DNA of 64,000 nucleotides from Sporosarcina sp. HYO08 (GTDB taxonomy: Bacteria > Bacillota > Bacilli > Bacillales_A > Planococcaceae), in contig NZ_LPUT01000023.1 in the NCBI RefSeq assembly GCF_001563475.1, positions 395,015-459,014 of the forward strand, in the 5' to 3' direction. Position 1 is the first letter of the stretch. Every line of letters starts with the position of its first letter. The position numbers and the translations under genes are program-made. Positions 39,305 to 47,764 of this stretch are shown here, in pieces. The notes below the pieces were generated by a model. It saw only the letters and a program-made list of their open reading frames with translations. It was not told the origin of the DNA and did no database searches.

Positions 39305-40947
39305 TAAGCCTTGTCCCCTTCCTTTTGTGAATTGGACTCTGGATCTTTCCGATCTTCATAATTAGGTAGTTGCGCAAAATCCTTCACTTTGTCAATTTCT
39401 TTCCTTAATGAGAACCAGTTTTTATTCGTATGCGCAGCAACCAGCAACTCCCCGTCGGTTCCTTTTTGAATCCAAATTCGACGGTGGTTCCAGTAAGAAC
39501 CTTGGGCTACACCGATCATGAAAATAATGCCGCCCAATAATAAAATGTATAATGTCTTATCTTTTCGGATCGTTAATCCGGAAATGTTTCTTGTCTCTGC
39601 ACTTAAGAAGTTTACTTTATAATTATTCTCTTCTGTTTCCAATGTTTGACGTATCGCAACGAAACTCTTTTCACCTTCTGGTTTCTCGGCAGTCACCATT
39701 TTAAAGATAAATGCTGGATTATTAGGTAATGGAGACTTTGAAACAGGCTCCCCATTTTCGATCCCGTCGTAATCAGGGTAATAGTCTAATAGATCAACAC
39801 GCGCACCATTTCCTAAATCATACGTTTTTTCCGGATTGACCAGATTGACCGTAAACTCACCGAGTGATCCGGCAGATGCTTTATCTGTTAATTGGAATGT
39901 CATCGCTTTCAGCTCATCCAAGCGATAATCCATTTGGAAAACATTGTAGCCGCTAAATTTTAGCGGTTTGTTAACGATAATAGAATAGTCTTCTACTTTT
40001 TCCAAATCAGCCGTTCCCGGTAAACCATCTTTTGTTTTATAAAGCGTGACGTCTGTCTGGTAATTTTTCGGAATCATGCCAACCCGCTCAAGCGCTTCCC
40101 CAAACACGTCTTCCGCTTCTTCTTTTGTATAATTTTCTAATATAAATTGATGACTCTCTAAATAATACCCTGGCGCGCCTGGAATCGCCCGCATTTCCCC
40201 TTCACGAATCCACATCGTTTCATCTACGTAAAAACCTGGCAGTCCGCGCAGTAAAACCCCTAAAAGAAATATGATTAAGCCTGTATGATTCACATAAGGG
40301 CCCCAACGAGAAAAACGGCCTTTTTCAGCTAATATTGCCCCGTCTTCTGTTTTCACATTGTACTTTAACGCTTTGAGTTTCTCTTCCGCCTTCGTCAATG
40401 CCTCGTCTGGATTGTCGGAAGGTCCTTCGCCGTAAATCCGCTGTCTTTTCATAAATGATATATGCCGCTTTGTACGTTGCTTCTTTAAAGATTTATAAAG
40501 AGGAATGACCCGGTCCACACTCGCAATAATAATCGAAGTTCCTAACATGCCGACTAATATTTTAAACCACCAGCTACTATACATGTCATGGAATCCCAGT
40601 TTGTAATAGACAACGCCCGCAAAACCATACAGACGCTCATAGTAGGCAGCAATATCTGCTTCTGCCGTAAATGGAACATACAGTTTCTGCGGAAATATTG
40701 TTCCGATTGCCGATGTTGCAAGTACTGCGACAATAATGCTGACTCCTATTTTCACACTCGAAAAGAAGTTCCATATTTTATCAATGATCGATCGCTTATA
40801 CGTTTGTGATCTTCGGGACGAACCTTCATAGCGCATATCGACAAGCTTGCTCTTTTTTGCTTCTTCGGTTAACGGTCGTCCACAGCTTTCGCAAAGCACC
40901 GTGCCAAATGGATTATCGTGACCGCACTGGCATTTGATTTTGTTCAT
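39304..40947 (-). CDS. resB: ResB, cytochrome c biogenesis protein
   Basis: 547 residues, Ccs1/ResB family, with an N-terminal zinc-ribbon-like Cys cluster (CQCG at 6-9 and CESCG at 19-23) that is not part of the core fold. Membrane segments lie near 65-85, 125-145 and 210-230, then a large extracytoplasmic domain and a last segment near 465-485. It forms the heme-ligation complex with ResC. The ATG follows AAGGAG. Confidence 0.93.
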   Translation of the reverse strand: MNKIKCQCGHDNPFGTVLCESCGRPLTEEAKKSKLVDMRYEGSSRRSQTYKRSIIDKIWNFFSSVKIGVSIIVAVLATSAIGTIFPQKLYVPFTAEADIAAYYERLYGFAGVVYYKLGFHDMYSSWWFKILVGMLGTSIIIASVDRVIPLYKSLKKQRTKRHISFMKRQRIYGEGPSDNPDEALTKAEEKLKALKYNVKTEDGAILAEKGRFSRWGPYVNHTGLIIFLLGVLLRGLPGFYVDETMWIREGEMRAIPGAPGYYLESHQFILENYTKEEAEDVFGEALERVGMIPKNYQTDVTLYKTKDGLPGTADLEKVEDYSIIVNKPLKFSGYNVFQMDYRLDELKAMTFQLTDKASAGSLGEFTVNLVNPEKTYDLGNGARVDLLDYYPDYDGIENGEPVSKSPLPNNPAFIFKMVTAEKPEGEKSFVAIRQTLETEENNYKVNFLSAETRNISGLTIRKDKTLYILLLGGIIFMIGVAQGSYWNHRRIWIQKGTDGELLVAAHTNKNWFSLRKEIDKVKDFAQLPNYEDRKDPESNSQKEGDKA

Positions 40948-40963
40948 TTTGAACGCTCCTTCA

Positions 40964-41494
40964 TTAAGGCTGAATGCTCTCCATTAATGACTTGATCTCA
41001 GCCTCGGACATTTCCCTTGTAATAATCTGTTCAATTTCCCCTTCTTTGTTGATGAAAAACGTCGTCGGTAAAGGAACGACATTATAGGCTTCCTTTACAC
41101 TTTCGTCCTTATCAATCGCAATTGGAAATGTCAGACCATATTGGTCACGGAATGCCTCTACCTTAAGCTTGGACTCTTTTATATTTACTGCCAATACATG
41201 TACGCCTTGATCTTTAAAGTCTTTATATTGGTTTTCGATATAAGGAAACTCCTTTTTACAAGGAGGGCACCAAGTTCCCCAAAAGTTCAACAATACGCCT
41301 TGTCCTTTATAATCAGAAAGACGTTGTTTATTGCCTTCCAAGTCAATTAGTTCAAAATCCGGCGCTTGATCGCCGACTGCGAGTACCTTTACTTTATCTT
41401 TAGATGCAATAGAAAAAATAATTGCGATCGCTAAAACTGCTAATGTGATCGTCCTGATAACCAGTCGCTTATTTTTCTTAGCTGACTTCGCCAC
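40964..41494 (-). CDS. resA: ResA, membrane-anchored thiol-disulfide oxidoreductase
   Basis: 176 residues. A single N-terminal membrane anchor (about 11-30) and an extracytoplasmic thioredoxin fold with the C76-PP-C79 active site (FWGTWCPPCKKEFP). It keeps apocytochrome c CXXCH cysteines reduced so heme can be attached. The start is GTG at 41494, 8 bases after GGAGG. First gene of resA-resB-resC. Confidence 0.95.
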   Translation of the reverse strand: MAKSAKKNKRLVIRTITLAVLAIAIIFSIASKDKVKVLAVGDQAPDFELIDLEGNKQRLSDYKGQGVLLNFWGTWCPPCKKEFPYIENQYKDFKDQGVHVLAVNIKESKLKVEAFRDQYGLTFPIAIDKDESVKEAYNVVPLPTTFFINKEGEIEQIITREMSEAEIKSLMESIQP

Positions 41495-41546
41495 GTTTAC
41501 CGCCTCCTATCATTCATATGCTGAGTAAGTAATTGATCCACCTATT

Positions 41547-41555
41547 ATTATAACA
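41547..41555 (-). promoter_or_regulatory. Extended -10 element upstream of resA
   Basis: TGTTATAAT on the minus strand (TGN plus perfect TATAAT), 52 bases before the resA start. No good -35 at 17 bases, as expected for an extended -10 or an activator-dependent (ResD) promoter. Confidence 0.5.
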
Positions 41556-41609
41556 AAAAGAAATCTGTCGAAACTTGAAATAATGAGTGGATTGTGAACT
41601 TTCTAAGGA

Positions 41610-42341
41610 CTATCCAATCTTCCCCGTTTCCGCTAGGACACGGAGCTGCTTCACTTCGTGCGTTGTCAATTCACGTACTTCTCCCGCGTTCAATCCGCGC
41701 GTTGTTAACATGGCGAACGATTCCCTTCTGAGCTTTTGAACCGGGCAGCCAATCGCATCAAACATTCTGCGTACTTGCCGGTTGCGTCCTTCATGAATGG
41801 TAATTTCGACAATTGCCGTTCCAGTTTTTCGGTCAACGGTACTCATTTTTACACGTGCAGGTGCTGTTTTCCCGTCTTCCAGCTCAATCCCTCGTTCTAA
41901 TTGGCGCAATGATTCGCGACTTGGAATTCCTTTCACTTTTGCAACATACGTTTTTTTAATGCCGAATTTAGGATGGGTCATCAGATAAGAGAAGTCCCCG
42001 TCATTCGTTAACAAAATAAGACCCGATGTATCATAATCAAGACGGCCTACGGGAAATATTCGTTCTTCTACATGAGGAACCAAGTCGAGCACCGTTTTTC
42101 TACCTTTTTCATCATGAACAGTTGACAAATATCCTCGCGGTTTATATAACAAATAATAGACAAATTGCTCTTTCACAAGTTCAATTCCCTCAACTTCTAC
42201 TCGATCCGTCCGCGTTACCTTTGTGCCTAATTCAGTGACGACTTTGCCGTTCACTTTTACTTTCCCGTCAATAATGAGTTGTTCGGATTTTCTTCTCGAT
42301 GCAACGCCTGCGCGTGCTAGTACTTTTTGTAATCTTTCCAT
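41610..42341 (-). CDS. rluB: RluB, 23S rRNA pseudouridine synthase
   Basis: 243 residues: an N-terminal S4 RNA-binding domain (about 2-60) and a pseudouridine synthase domain of the RsuA/RluB family, with the catalytic Asp in GRLDYDTSGLILLTNDG and HEGRNRQVRRMF downstream. It isomerises a uridine in 23S rRNA helix 89. The start at 42341 is 8 bases after GGGG. In B. subtilis spmA/spmB lie between this gene and dacB; they are absent here. Confidence 0.93.
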   Translation of the reverse strand: MERLQKVLARAGVASRRKSEQLIIDGKVKVNGKVVTELGTKVTRTDRVEVEGIELVKEQFVYYLLYKPRGYLSTVHDEKGRKTVLDLVPHVEERIFPVGRLDYDTSGLILLTNDGDFSYLMTHPKFGIKKTYVAKVKGIPSRESLRQLERGIELEDGKTAPARVKMSTVDRKTGTAIVEITIHEGRNRQVRRMFDAIGCPVQKLRRESFAMLTTRGLNAGEVRELTTHEVKQLRVLAETGKIG

Positions 42342-42392
42342 CTGAGTCACCCCGCCTGTTAGTCTGTGAAAAATTATGTCATACTTCTCGTA

Positions 42393-42430
42393 AAAATAAA
42401 AGAAGACTGACCTATATAAGGTCAGTCTTC
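42393..42430 (-). terminator. Terminator after dacB
   Basis: Perfect 12-bp stem GAAGACTGACCT / AGGTCAGTCTTC with a 5-base loop and TTTTATTTTTA tail. It ends the scpA-scpB-dacB operon. Confidence 0.9.
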
Positions 42431-42455
42431 ACCAAAAATTTGGTTTTCACCTCAA

Positions 42456-43457
42456 TTATTGCTGAATATCTACTTCTTTTGTTAGGAGAACGGAATGATC
42501 CATGGAAATGGACCACAGACCAGTCGTTCGATCGTGCTTCCCTCTTGGTATTTGAACGATATTCCTCACATTCTTACGTTCTTCGTTTTTTATAAGTAGT
42601 TTAATAGGTTCTTCAACTTCGACTTTGACACCGGGTTGGATTTTATACGTTCCTTTTTTTACAACGGTCGCAAGCTTAAATTTGGAAAATGTATCTTCTG
42701 CCACTTGCATATGATCTCTCCAATCGTCACCGTCATTTAACGTACAAACAATTATACTTTTTCCATCTTTTTCAAAATAAGTAACAAGCGTTCGCCCTGC
42801 CGCTTTTGTAAACCCCGTTTTTCCCGCAATGGCTGTCGGCTCATTTCTTACAAGTCGATGCTTGTTTCCCCAGCTGTATACCTGATCTTTCCCTTCATAC
42901 GTATGGATTTTTGCGGAAGCAATTTCCCGAAACTTTTCGTTTCTCATCGCATAATACATCATCAATGCCGTTTCATAGGCAGTGGAAAGATGTGCATCAT
43001 GATGCAAACCGGACGGATTGGCAAAGTATGTATTTTGAAGACCATAATAGAGCGCTTTTTCATTCATTAAGTCAACAAAGCCTTCAACTGACCCTCCCGC
43101 ATATTCGGCTAGCGCATGGGCAGCATCATTTCCCGATCTTAACATCAGCCCATATAGTAATGCTTCAGAATCCATCGTCGTATTTTGTTTTAAATAAAGT
43201 GATGAACCTTCCGCAACAGCCGCTGCCGCTGAAATCGGCACTTCTCCGGGTAACGCACCGCTTTCGAGAAATGTAAATGCCGTCCAAATTTTCGTTAGAC
43301 TTGCAATCGGAAGCTTTTCGTTCGCATTGCGTCCATCCAATAACCTACCCGTGTCAGCGTCAATGACGGCCCATGCTTGCGCAGAATTCGCTTGAACTGA
43401 TTTCGTGCCGCCAAGACATAACATTAGCAATAGGAAAACGAACAATGCTCGTTTCAA
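42456..43457 (-). CDS. dacB: D-alanyl-D-alanine carboxypeptidase (DacB/DacF type)
   Basis: 333 residues. A signal peptide (about 1-23), then a class A low-molecular-weight PBP with all catalytic boxes: S53-LT-K56, S108-G-N110 and KTGFTKAAGR. A C-terminal beta domain of about 90 residues follows. It trims terminal D-Ala from peptidoglycan stem peptides. Position after scpA-scpB matches the sporulation-specific dacB of B. subtilis. It overlaps scpB by 4 bases, so expression is coupled. Confidence 0.88.
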   Translation of the reverse strand: MKRALFVFLLLMLCLGGTKSVQANSAQAWAVIDADTGRLLDGRNANEKLPIASLTKIWTAFTFLESGALPGEVPISAAAAVAEGSSLYLKQNTTMDSEALLYGLMLRSGNDAAHALAEYAGGSVEGFVDLMNEKALYYGLQNTYFANPSGLHHDAHLSTAYETALMMYYAMRNEKFREIASAKIHTYEGKDQVYSWGNKHRLVRNEPTAIAGKTGFTKAAGRTLVTYFEKDGKSIIVCTLNDGDDWRDHMQVAEDTFSKFKLATVVKKGTYKIQPGVKVEVEEPIKLLIKNEERKNVRNIVQIPRGKHDRTTGLWSISMDHSVLLTKEVDIQQ

Positions 43458-44065
43458 GAATGGTTTCCTCCCCCGTTATTGTCTACTTCAAAAGCTTCTT
43501 GAAACTGTGTCATAAATAAATCTGTATCCCCCACATCTTCTTCATCGTTATGCATAAGAGGCGGCAAATCGCTTAGGGAAGCTAGCCCAAAACGATCAAG
43601 AAACAAATCTGTCGTTCCATAAAGAATCGCTCGTCCACTTCCTTCCAAGCGTCCTTTTTCCATGATCAGCCCATTTGAAATAAGGGTATGTATGGGTCCT
43701 TCTGATTTTACTCCGCGTAAATCATCTATTTCGACCCGAGTCACCGGCTGTTGATACGCGATAATTGCCAGTACTTCCAGAGAAGCTTGCGTGATTGATT
43801 TTGGAGATGAGTTTTCTAGTAACTTTTTGATATCATCCGCATATTCCGCTTTCGTCACAAGTCGGTACGAACCTCCGAACAGCTTTAACGTAAGCCCGCT
43901 ATCCTGTCGCTGCTCATAACTATTCTTTAGCTGCCCGATAATCGCAAGCATCTGTTCCTCACTCTGTTCCGTCAATGCCATAAGCTGCCTAACGGAAAGT
44001 CCTTCATCACCTGCTAAAAACAAAAAACTTTCGGTCTTCCCGACAATTTGATTGTCGACTTCCAC
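43454..44065 (-). CDS. scpB: ScpB, chromosome segregation and condensation protein B
   Basis: 203 residues, tandem winged-helix protein that dimerises and binds the kleisin ScpA in the SMC complex. Typical segments are FLAGDEGLSVRQLMALTE, ASLEVLAIIAYQQPVTRVEIDDLRGVKS and LYGTTDLFLDRFGL. The start is GTG at 44065 with GGAGGG about 10 bases upstream. It follows scpA by 3 bases and overlaps dacB. Confidence 0.95.
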   Translation of the reverse strand: MEVDNQIVGKTESFLFLAGDEGLSVRQLMALTEQSEEQMLAIIGQLKNSYEQRQDSGLTLKLFGGSYRLVTKAEYADDIKKLLENSSPKSITQASLEVLAIIAYQQPVTRVEIDDLRGVKSEGPIHTLISNGLIMEKGRLEGSGRAILYGTTDLFLDRFGLASLSDLPPLMHNDEEDVGDTDLFMTQFQEAFEVDNNGGGNHS

Positions 44066-44068
44066 TTT

Positions 44069-44818
44069 TTATACACCCTCCTGCCGGAACATTACCGTCA
44101 AATCAGCAAAATTATTATTTTGCTCGACAGTTATGTCATTACATTTCATTAATTCGAGCAACGATAGAAATGTTACAACAAGGCTAGCTGTATCGCCTCG
44201 TTCAAACAACGTATAAAAACTACATCTTCCGCCTTCTTTTTCCAGGAAGGACATAATTTCATCCATCCTTTCACTGACAGATATTTCGCTTTTCGCAATA
44301 CTTGCCGTCAGTGGTGTTTTTAACCGTTTTCGTTCAATCATTTTCTGGAAAGCACCGATGAGGTCAAATACATTTAATGGATCTGCCTGGTCTGTGACAT
44401 CAACTTCCCCGAAGACCGATAAATCTCCAGGCTCTTTTGTAAAATGATTGGACCGTTCCTCAGCTGATTGTTGAAGCGAAATGGCTGCATCTTTATATTT
44501 TCTATATTCTATGAGACGTGCAACGAGTTCATCCCTCGGGTCGTCTTCTATTTCATATTCTATTTCATCGTCAAACGCTTCTCCTTCATGGATTGGCAAC
44601 AACATTTTGCTTTTAATTTCAAGAAGCGTTGCTGCAAGCACCAAATATTCACTCAGCTCATCTAGCCGAAGAACGCGCATGGCGTGAAGATGTTCTATGT
44701 ATTGTTGTGTTAGTTCAGCCATAGGAATATCGTAGATATCGATTTCCAGACGGTTAATTAAATGTAATAATAGATCTAGGGGACCCTCAAAAACTTCGAG
44801 TCTCACTTTATATGACAA
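44069..44818 (-). CDS. scpA: ScpA, kleisin subunit of the SMC complex
   Basis: 249 residues. The N-terminal kleisin region VRLEVFEGPLDLLLHLI, a central acidic linker and a C-terminal winged helix (TLFERGDTASLVVTFLSLLELMK) are present. It bridges the SMC head domains and binds ScpB; needed for chromosome segregation. The start is TTG at 44818, 7 bases after AGGTG. First gene of scpA-scpB-dacB. Confidence 0.95.
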   Translation of the reverse strand: MSYKVRLEVFEGPLDLLLHLINRLEIDIYDIPMAELTQQYIEHLHAMRVLRLDELSEYLVLAATLLEIKSKMLLPIHEGEAFDDEIEYEIEDDPRDELVARLIEYRKYKDAAISLQQSAEERSNHFTKEPGDLSVFGEVDVTDQADPLNVFDLIGAFQKMIERKRLKTPLTASIAKSEISVSERMDEIMSFLEKEGGRCSFYTLFERGDTASLVVTFLSLLELMKCNDITVEQNNNFADLTVMFRQEGV

Positions 44819-44849
44819 TATCGGACACCTGCCTATTGGTCTACTAGAA

Positions 44850-44985
44850 CAAAAGCGTAGGGAGCCTGTTCAGACGCGACAGGCATAAGGCGAGTCGATG
44901 CCGTGGCGTTCTTTGCCACAGAGTCGGCTTGACTTATGACCCGAGCGTCTGGCGCCCGGAGCCTAGACGGGAACTGTTCCTGTTC
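44850..44985. repeat. Large imperfect inverted repeat upstream of scpA
   Basis: Arms GACGCGACAGGCATAAGGCG and CTTGACTTATGACCCGAGCG continue inward through AGTCGATGCCGTGGC / GCCACAGAGTCGGC around a short loop near 44911. The whole is GC-rich compared with its surroundings. It fills the space between divergent scpA and the DUF309 gene and looks like a palindromic interspersed element; no second copy in this window. Confidence 0.7.
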
Positions 44986-45040
44986 CAACCTTCCGTTGTT
45001 CGAGTTTTTATCATTTACTATACAAGAAAGGATTGATTCA

Positions 45041-45550
45041 ATGCACCCATATCATCATCCACTATTCGTAAAGTTTATTGTTTATTTTAATGAGAATCAA
45101 GATTTTTTTGAATGCCATGAAGTATTGGAGGAATACTGGAAGTCGCTGCCGAACAGCGATAAGCAGCACCCCCTTACAGCTTTCATATTACTCTCTACCG
45201 GCATGTATCACTGGCGAAGACGTAATTTTACCGGAGCCGAAAAGACACTGCAAAAAGCTGTGCTTAAATTCATGAATTTCAAACTGCATGCACCGGATTT
45301 CACAGAAGAAATTGATATGCATCAGCTAATTGCAGATGCAAAATTAGCATTCTCTCAGTCTAAAGAACGTTCAAGTTTTAGCCCGTTTCCAATCCATGTA
45401 TCTTCGGCCACACTCGCTTCGCATGTGAACGAAATGGTGACATCCATAGAGTTATTACCATTTGGAAGCGATGCTGTCATTCATAAACATATGCTCCGGG
45501 ATCGGTCAGATATTCTACGTAAACGAGAAGAAAAGAAGAAGAGCAGATAG
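45041..45550 (+). CDS. ypuF: DUF309 protein (YpuF-like)
   Basis: 169 residues, soluble. The family motif is FFECHEVLEEYWK near residue 20, followed by STGMYHWRRRNFTGAEKTLQKA, giving a helical bundle with His and Glu residues suited to metal or ligand binding. Function is unknown. The start at 45041 follows AAAGGA. It is one of few plus-strand genes and converges on ribT, the stop codons being only 2 bases apart. Conserved beside scpA in Bacillales. Confidence 0.82.
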   Translation: MHPYHHPLFVKFIVYFNENQDFFECHEVLEEYWKSLPNSDKQHPLTAFILLSTGMYHWRRRNFTGAEKTLQKAVLKFMNFKLHAPDFTEEIDMHQLIADAKLAFSQSKERSSFSPFPIHVSSATLASHVNEMVTSIELLPFGSDAVIHKHMLRDRSDILRKREEKKKSR

Positions 45551-45579
45551 GATTATTCCCCTGCTCCTTCTTCTTTTTC
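45533..45579. terminator. Bidirectional terminator inside two gene ends
   Basis: AAGAAG-AGCAG and CTGCTCCTTCTT pair with one bulge, with A-rich and T-rich flanks. It spans the last codons of both ypuF (plus) and ribT (minus). Confidence 0.65.
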
Positions 45580-45921
45580 TATGCATTTTTTTATAAAAGA
45601 TTCTGTTTCATTCGTTGCGAAGCACTTTTTAGCTGGAAATAGGGACTGCAACTTCGATACGATTGCTTGACCGACCCCTTCTCCTCTATAAGATGGATTG
45701 ACGGAAAGATGATGCAAAATATAAGCATCATCTTTCACTTCGATCCCGATCAGACCAATAATATCATCCTCTTTTTTCGCTAAATAGAGCTGCCAGTCTT
45801 CATCGGTTTCATATTGATGGATGGCTTCCTGAAGCTGCTTTGCACTCTTATCGCCAGGCATATAGGAAAGCAAACCCATCGCAATTTTTTCGTATGTTTT
45901 CTTATAACGTAAAAGCATCAT
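45553..45921 (-). CDS. ribT: RibT, GNAT-family acetyltransferase
   Basis: 122 residues. A single GNAT fold with the acetyl-CoA loop NPSYRGEGVGQAIV. It opens MMLLRYKKTYEKIAMGLLSYMP, very like B. subtilis RibT, the last gene of the rib operon there. No ribDEAH genes are next to it here, so it is an orphan whose acceptor substrate is unknown. The start at 45921 has AAGGG 6 bases upstream; an earlier frame start at 45978 lacks one. Confidence 0.85.
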   Translation of the reverse strand: MMLLRYKKTYEKIAMGLLSYMPGDKSAKQLQEAIHQYETDEDWQLYLAKKEDDIIGLIGIEVKDDAYILHHLSVNPSYRGEGVGQAIVSKLQSLFPAKKCFATNETESFIKKCIEKEEGAGE

Positions 45922-46028
45922 TTGAATCCCTTCTTTTCTGAAAATCACTACGTAAATACTGGGTAGTATATTTTCCATAATCAGCGGTGTTCATCGATTA
46001 TTTGCATCCAACTACAACGCTTTTTGTA

Positions 46029-46133
46029 CTAGCGGGGATCGATGTACGGCATCACCCAATACCAATAAATCGCTCCCCATACAATTGCCATTACGATTAA
46101 CAGAAGAAATAAGAGGATGTTGCGTCTTCTCAA
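46029..46133 (-). CDS. Small single-pass membrane protein, unknown
   Basis: 34 residues starting TTG at 46133 behind GGGGAGAG, the site formed by the end of lysA; the start overlaps the lysA stop (TTGA). A basic head MRRRN is followed by a hydrophobic segment (residues 6-22) and an aromatic tail WYWVMPYIDPR. The orientation predicted by the positive-inside rule is N-in. No family recognised. Coupled translation with lysA is the main evidence that it is real. Confidence 0.6.
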   Translation of the reverse strand: MRRRNILLFLLLIVMAIVWGAIYWYWVMPYIDPR

Positions 46134-47458
46134 ATCTTCTCTCCCCGTTTCGCAAGCTGTAACGGGATGTCCAATCGAATGACGTCTTCATACGTTTCCC
46201 TACGAACGACAAGTTGGTGTTCGCTGTCTTCGCAAAATACGATGGCTGGTCTAGGAAGGCGGTTGTAATTGCTTGCCATTGCATACGTATATGCCCCCGT
46301 ACAAAAAATGGCAATCAGATCTCCTTCCTCGGGATTTGCAATGAATGCTTCTTCGATTAATTTGTCGCCGGACTCACAACATTTCCCGGCAATTGTAACT
46401 GGATCGGAATGTGGTACATTCATCCGATTTGCTGTAGCCGCATTATATTTCGCTTCATACAAAGCAGGACGGATGTTATCAGTCATCCCTCCATCTACTG
46501 CAATATACTTACGGACTCCCGGAACTTCCTTCGTGCTGCCAGCGGTGTATAACGTTGTTCCAGCATCCCCGACAAGTGATCTGCCTGGTTCTATCCAAAT
46601 TTCAGGAATTGGGTATTGGAACTCCCGCGTCATCGCCAACACGACAGACGTCATTTCTTCAACATAGGCAGATGGATGGAGCGGCTCATCCTCTTCGGTG
46701 TACCGAATGCCAAATCCACCGCCTAAATTTAAAACTGTGCAAATAAATTGATGCTGTTCGCGCCATGCGACCATTTTGTCCATAAGCGCTTTAGCTGCCA
46801 ATCGAAAAGCGTCTGTTTCAAAAATTTGCGAGCCAATATGACAATGCATCCCAAGCAACCCAATGTAGGGATGGTCGTACAACTGCTTGAAAGCCTCGTC
46901 TGCTTGGCCATTTTTCAAGTCGAATCCAAACTTAGAATCTTCTTGACCTGTCGTAATGTAGTTATGCGTGGACGCTTCGACACCAGGCGTTACTCGAATA
47001 AGCACCTTCATAGATTCTTTTCGAATTTCTGCAATTTCTTTCACCATCGCAATTTCCGAAAAATTATCAATGACGATGCAGCCTATTTTTTCATCGAACG
47101 CTAATTGCAGTTCTGTATAGCTTTTGTTATTACCATGGAAATGGATTCGTTCTCTCGGAAAATCGGCGGCAATTGCTGTATACAACTCTCCCCCTGAGAC
47201 AACATCTAAAGATAGACCTTCCTGCTGCGCAACTTCATAGATTGCAATAGAGGAAAATGCTTTACTCGCATAAGCCACTTGTGCCTGAATGCCCGCATTT
47301 TTAAATGTTTCCTTAAAGGCTTTTGCCCGTTCCCGGAACAAAGCGATATCGTATGCGATTAGCGGTGTACCGTACGAATGTGCAAGATCGACCGTATCGA
47401 CACCGCCAATTGTCAGGTGCCCCTTTTCATTGACCGTTTGTGTCCCGTAGAAATGCAT
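46130..47458 (-). CDS. lysA: Diaminopimelate decarboxylase
   Basis: 442 residues, fold type III PLP enzyme. It decarboxylates meso-diaminopimelate to lysine. The PLP lysine is K66 in YASKAFSS, GGGFGIRY binds phosphate, and EPGRSLVG, CCESGD and GAYTYAMASNYN complete the active site. The ATG follows GGGAGGG. In B. subtilis the spoVA operon separates lysA from sigF; here only a palindromic mosaic lies between them. Confidence 0.96.
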   Translation of the reverse strand: MHFYGTQTVNEKGHLTIGGVDTVDLAHSYGTPLIAYDIALFRERAKAFKETFKNAGIQAQVAYASKAFSSIAIYEVAQQEGLSLDVVSGGELYTAIAADFPRERIHFHGNNKSYTELQLAFDEKIGCIVIDNFSEIAMVKEIAEIRKESMKVLIRVTPGVEASTHNYITTGQEDSKFGFDLKNGQADEAFKQLYDHPYIGLLGMHCHIGSQIFETDAFRLAAKALMDKMVAWREQHQFICTVLNLGGGFGIRYTEEDEPLHPSAYVEEMTSVVLAMTREFQYPIPEIWIEPGRSLVGDAGTTLYTAGSTKEVPGVRKYIAVDGGMTDNIRPALYEAKYNAATANRMNVPHSDPVTIAGKCCESGDKLIEEAFIANPEEGDLIAIFCTGAYTYAMASNYNRLPRPAIVFCEDSEHQLVVRRETYEDVIRLDIPLQLAKRGEKI

Positions 47459-47479
47459 AACACTTCACCCTCCCGAATT

Positions 47480-47676
47480 AAATCAATCACGCCTCGGCGT
47501 GATTGTGTCCGGATTTTTTCGAGCATACTCGAAAAACTTCCCTTAAAAACCCGTGACATCCGCCGGAGGCTTTATCTTCGTTCAGCGGGTATTTAAATAC
47601 CAGTTGAACAGGTAAACCACACTTCTTTCATCTTACCATTTATAGAAGTGATAGTCTTCCGCTGAACGAAGATAAC
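47480..47676. repeat. Composite palindromic element between sigF and lysA
   Basis: Nested palindromes fill about 200 bases without a gene: CAATCACGCC-TC-GGCGTGATTG (47484-47505), TTTTTCGAG-CATA-CTCGAAAAA (47515-47536), GGTATTTAAATACC (47588-47601), CACTTCT/AGAAGTG (47620-47650), and a 17-bp perfect pair TTATCTTCGTTCAGCGG / CCGCTGAACGAAGATAA (47572-47588 and 47659-47675). Probably a mobile repeat; it may also act as a terminator. Confidence 0.75.
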
Positions 47677-47764
47677 TAGAACTTTATCATAATGGAGTGT
47701 GAAGTGGCAATGTCCAATGGAACACAATTCCAACAAATAGACAGGTTCAATTTAAATCCATGCT

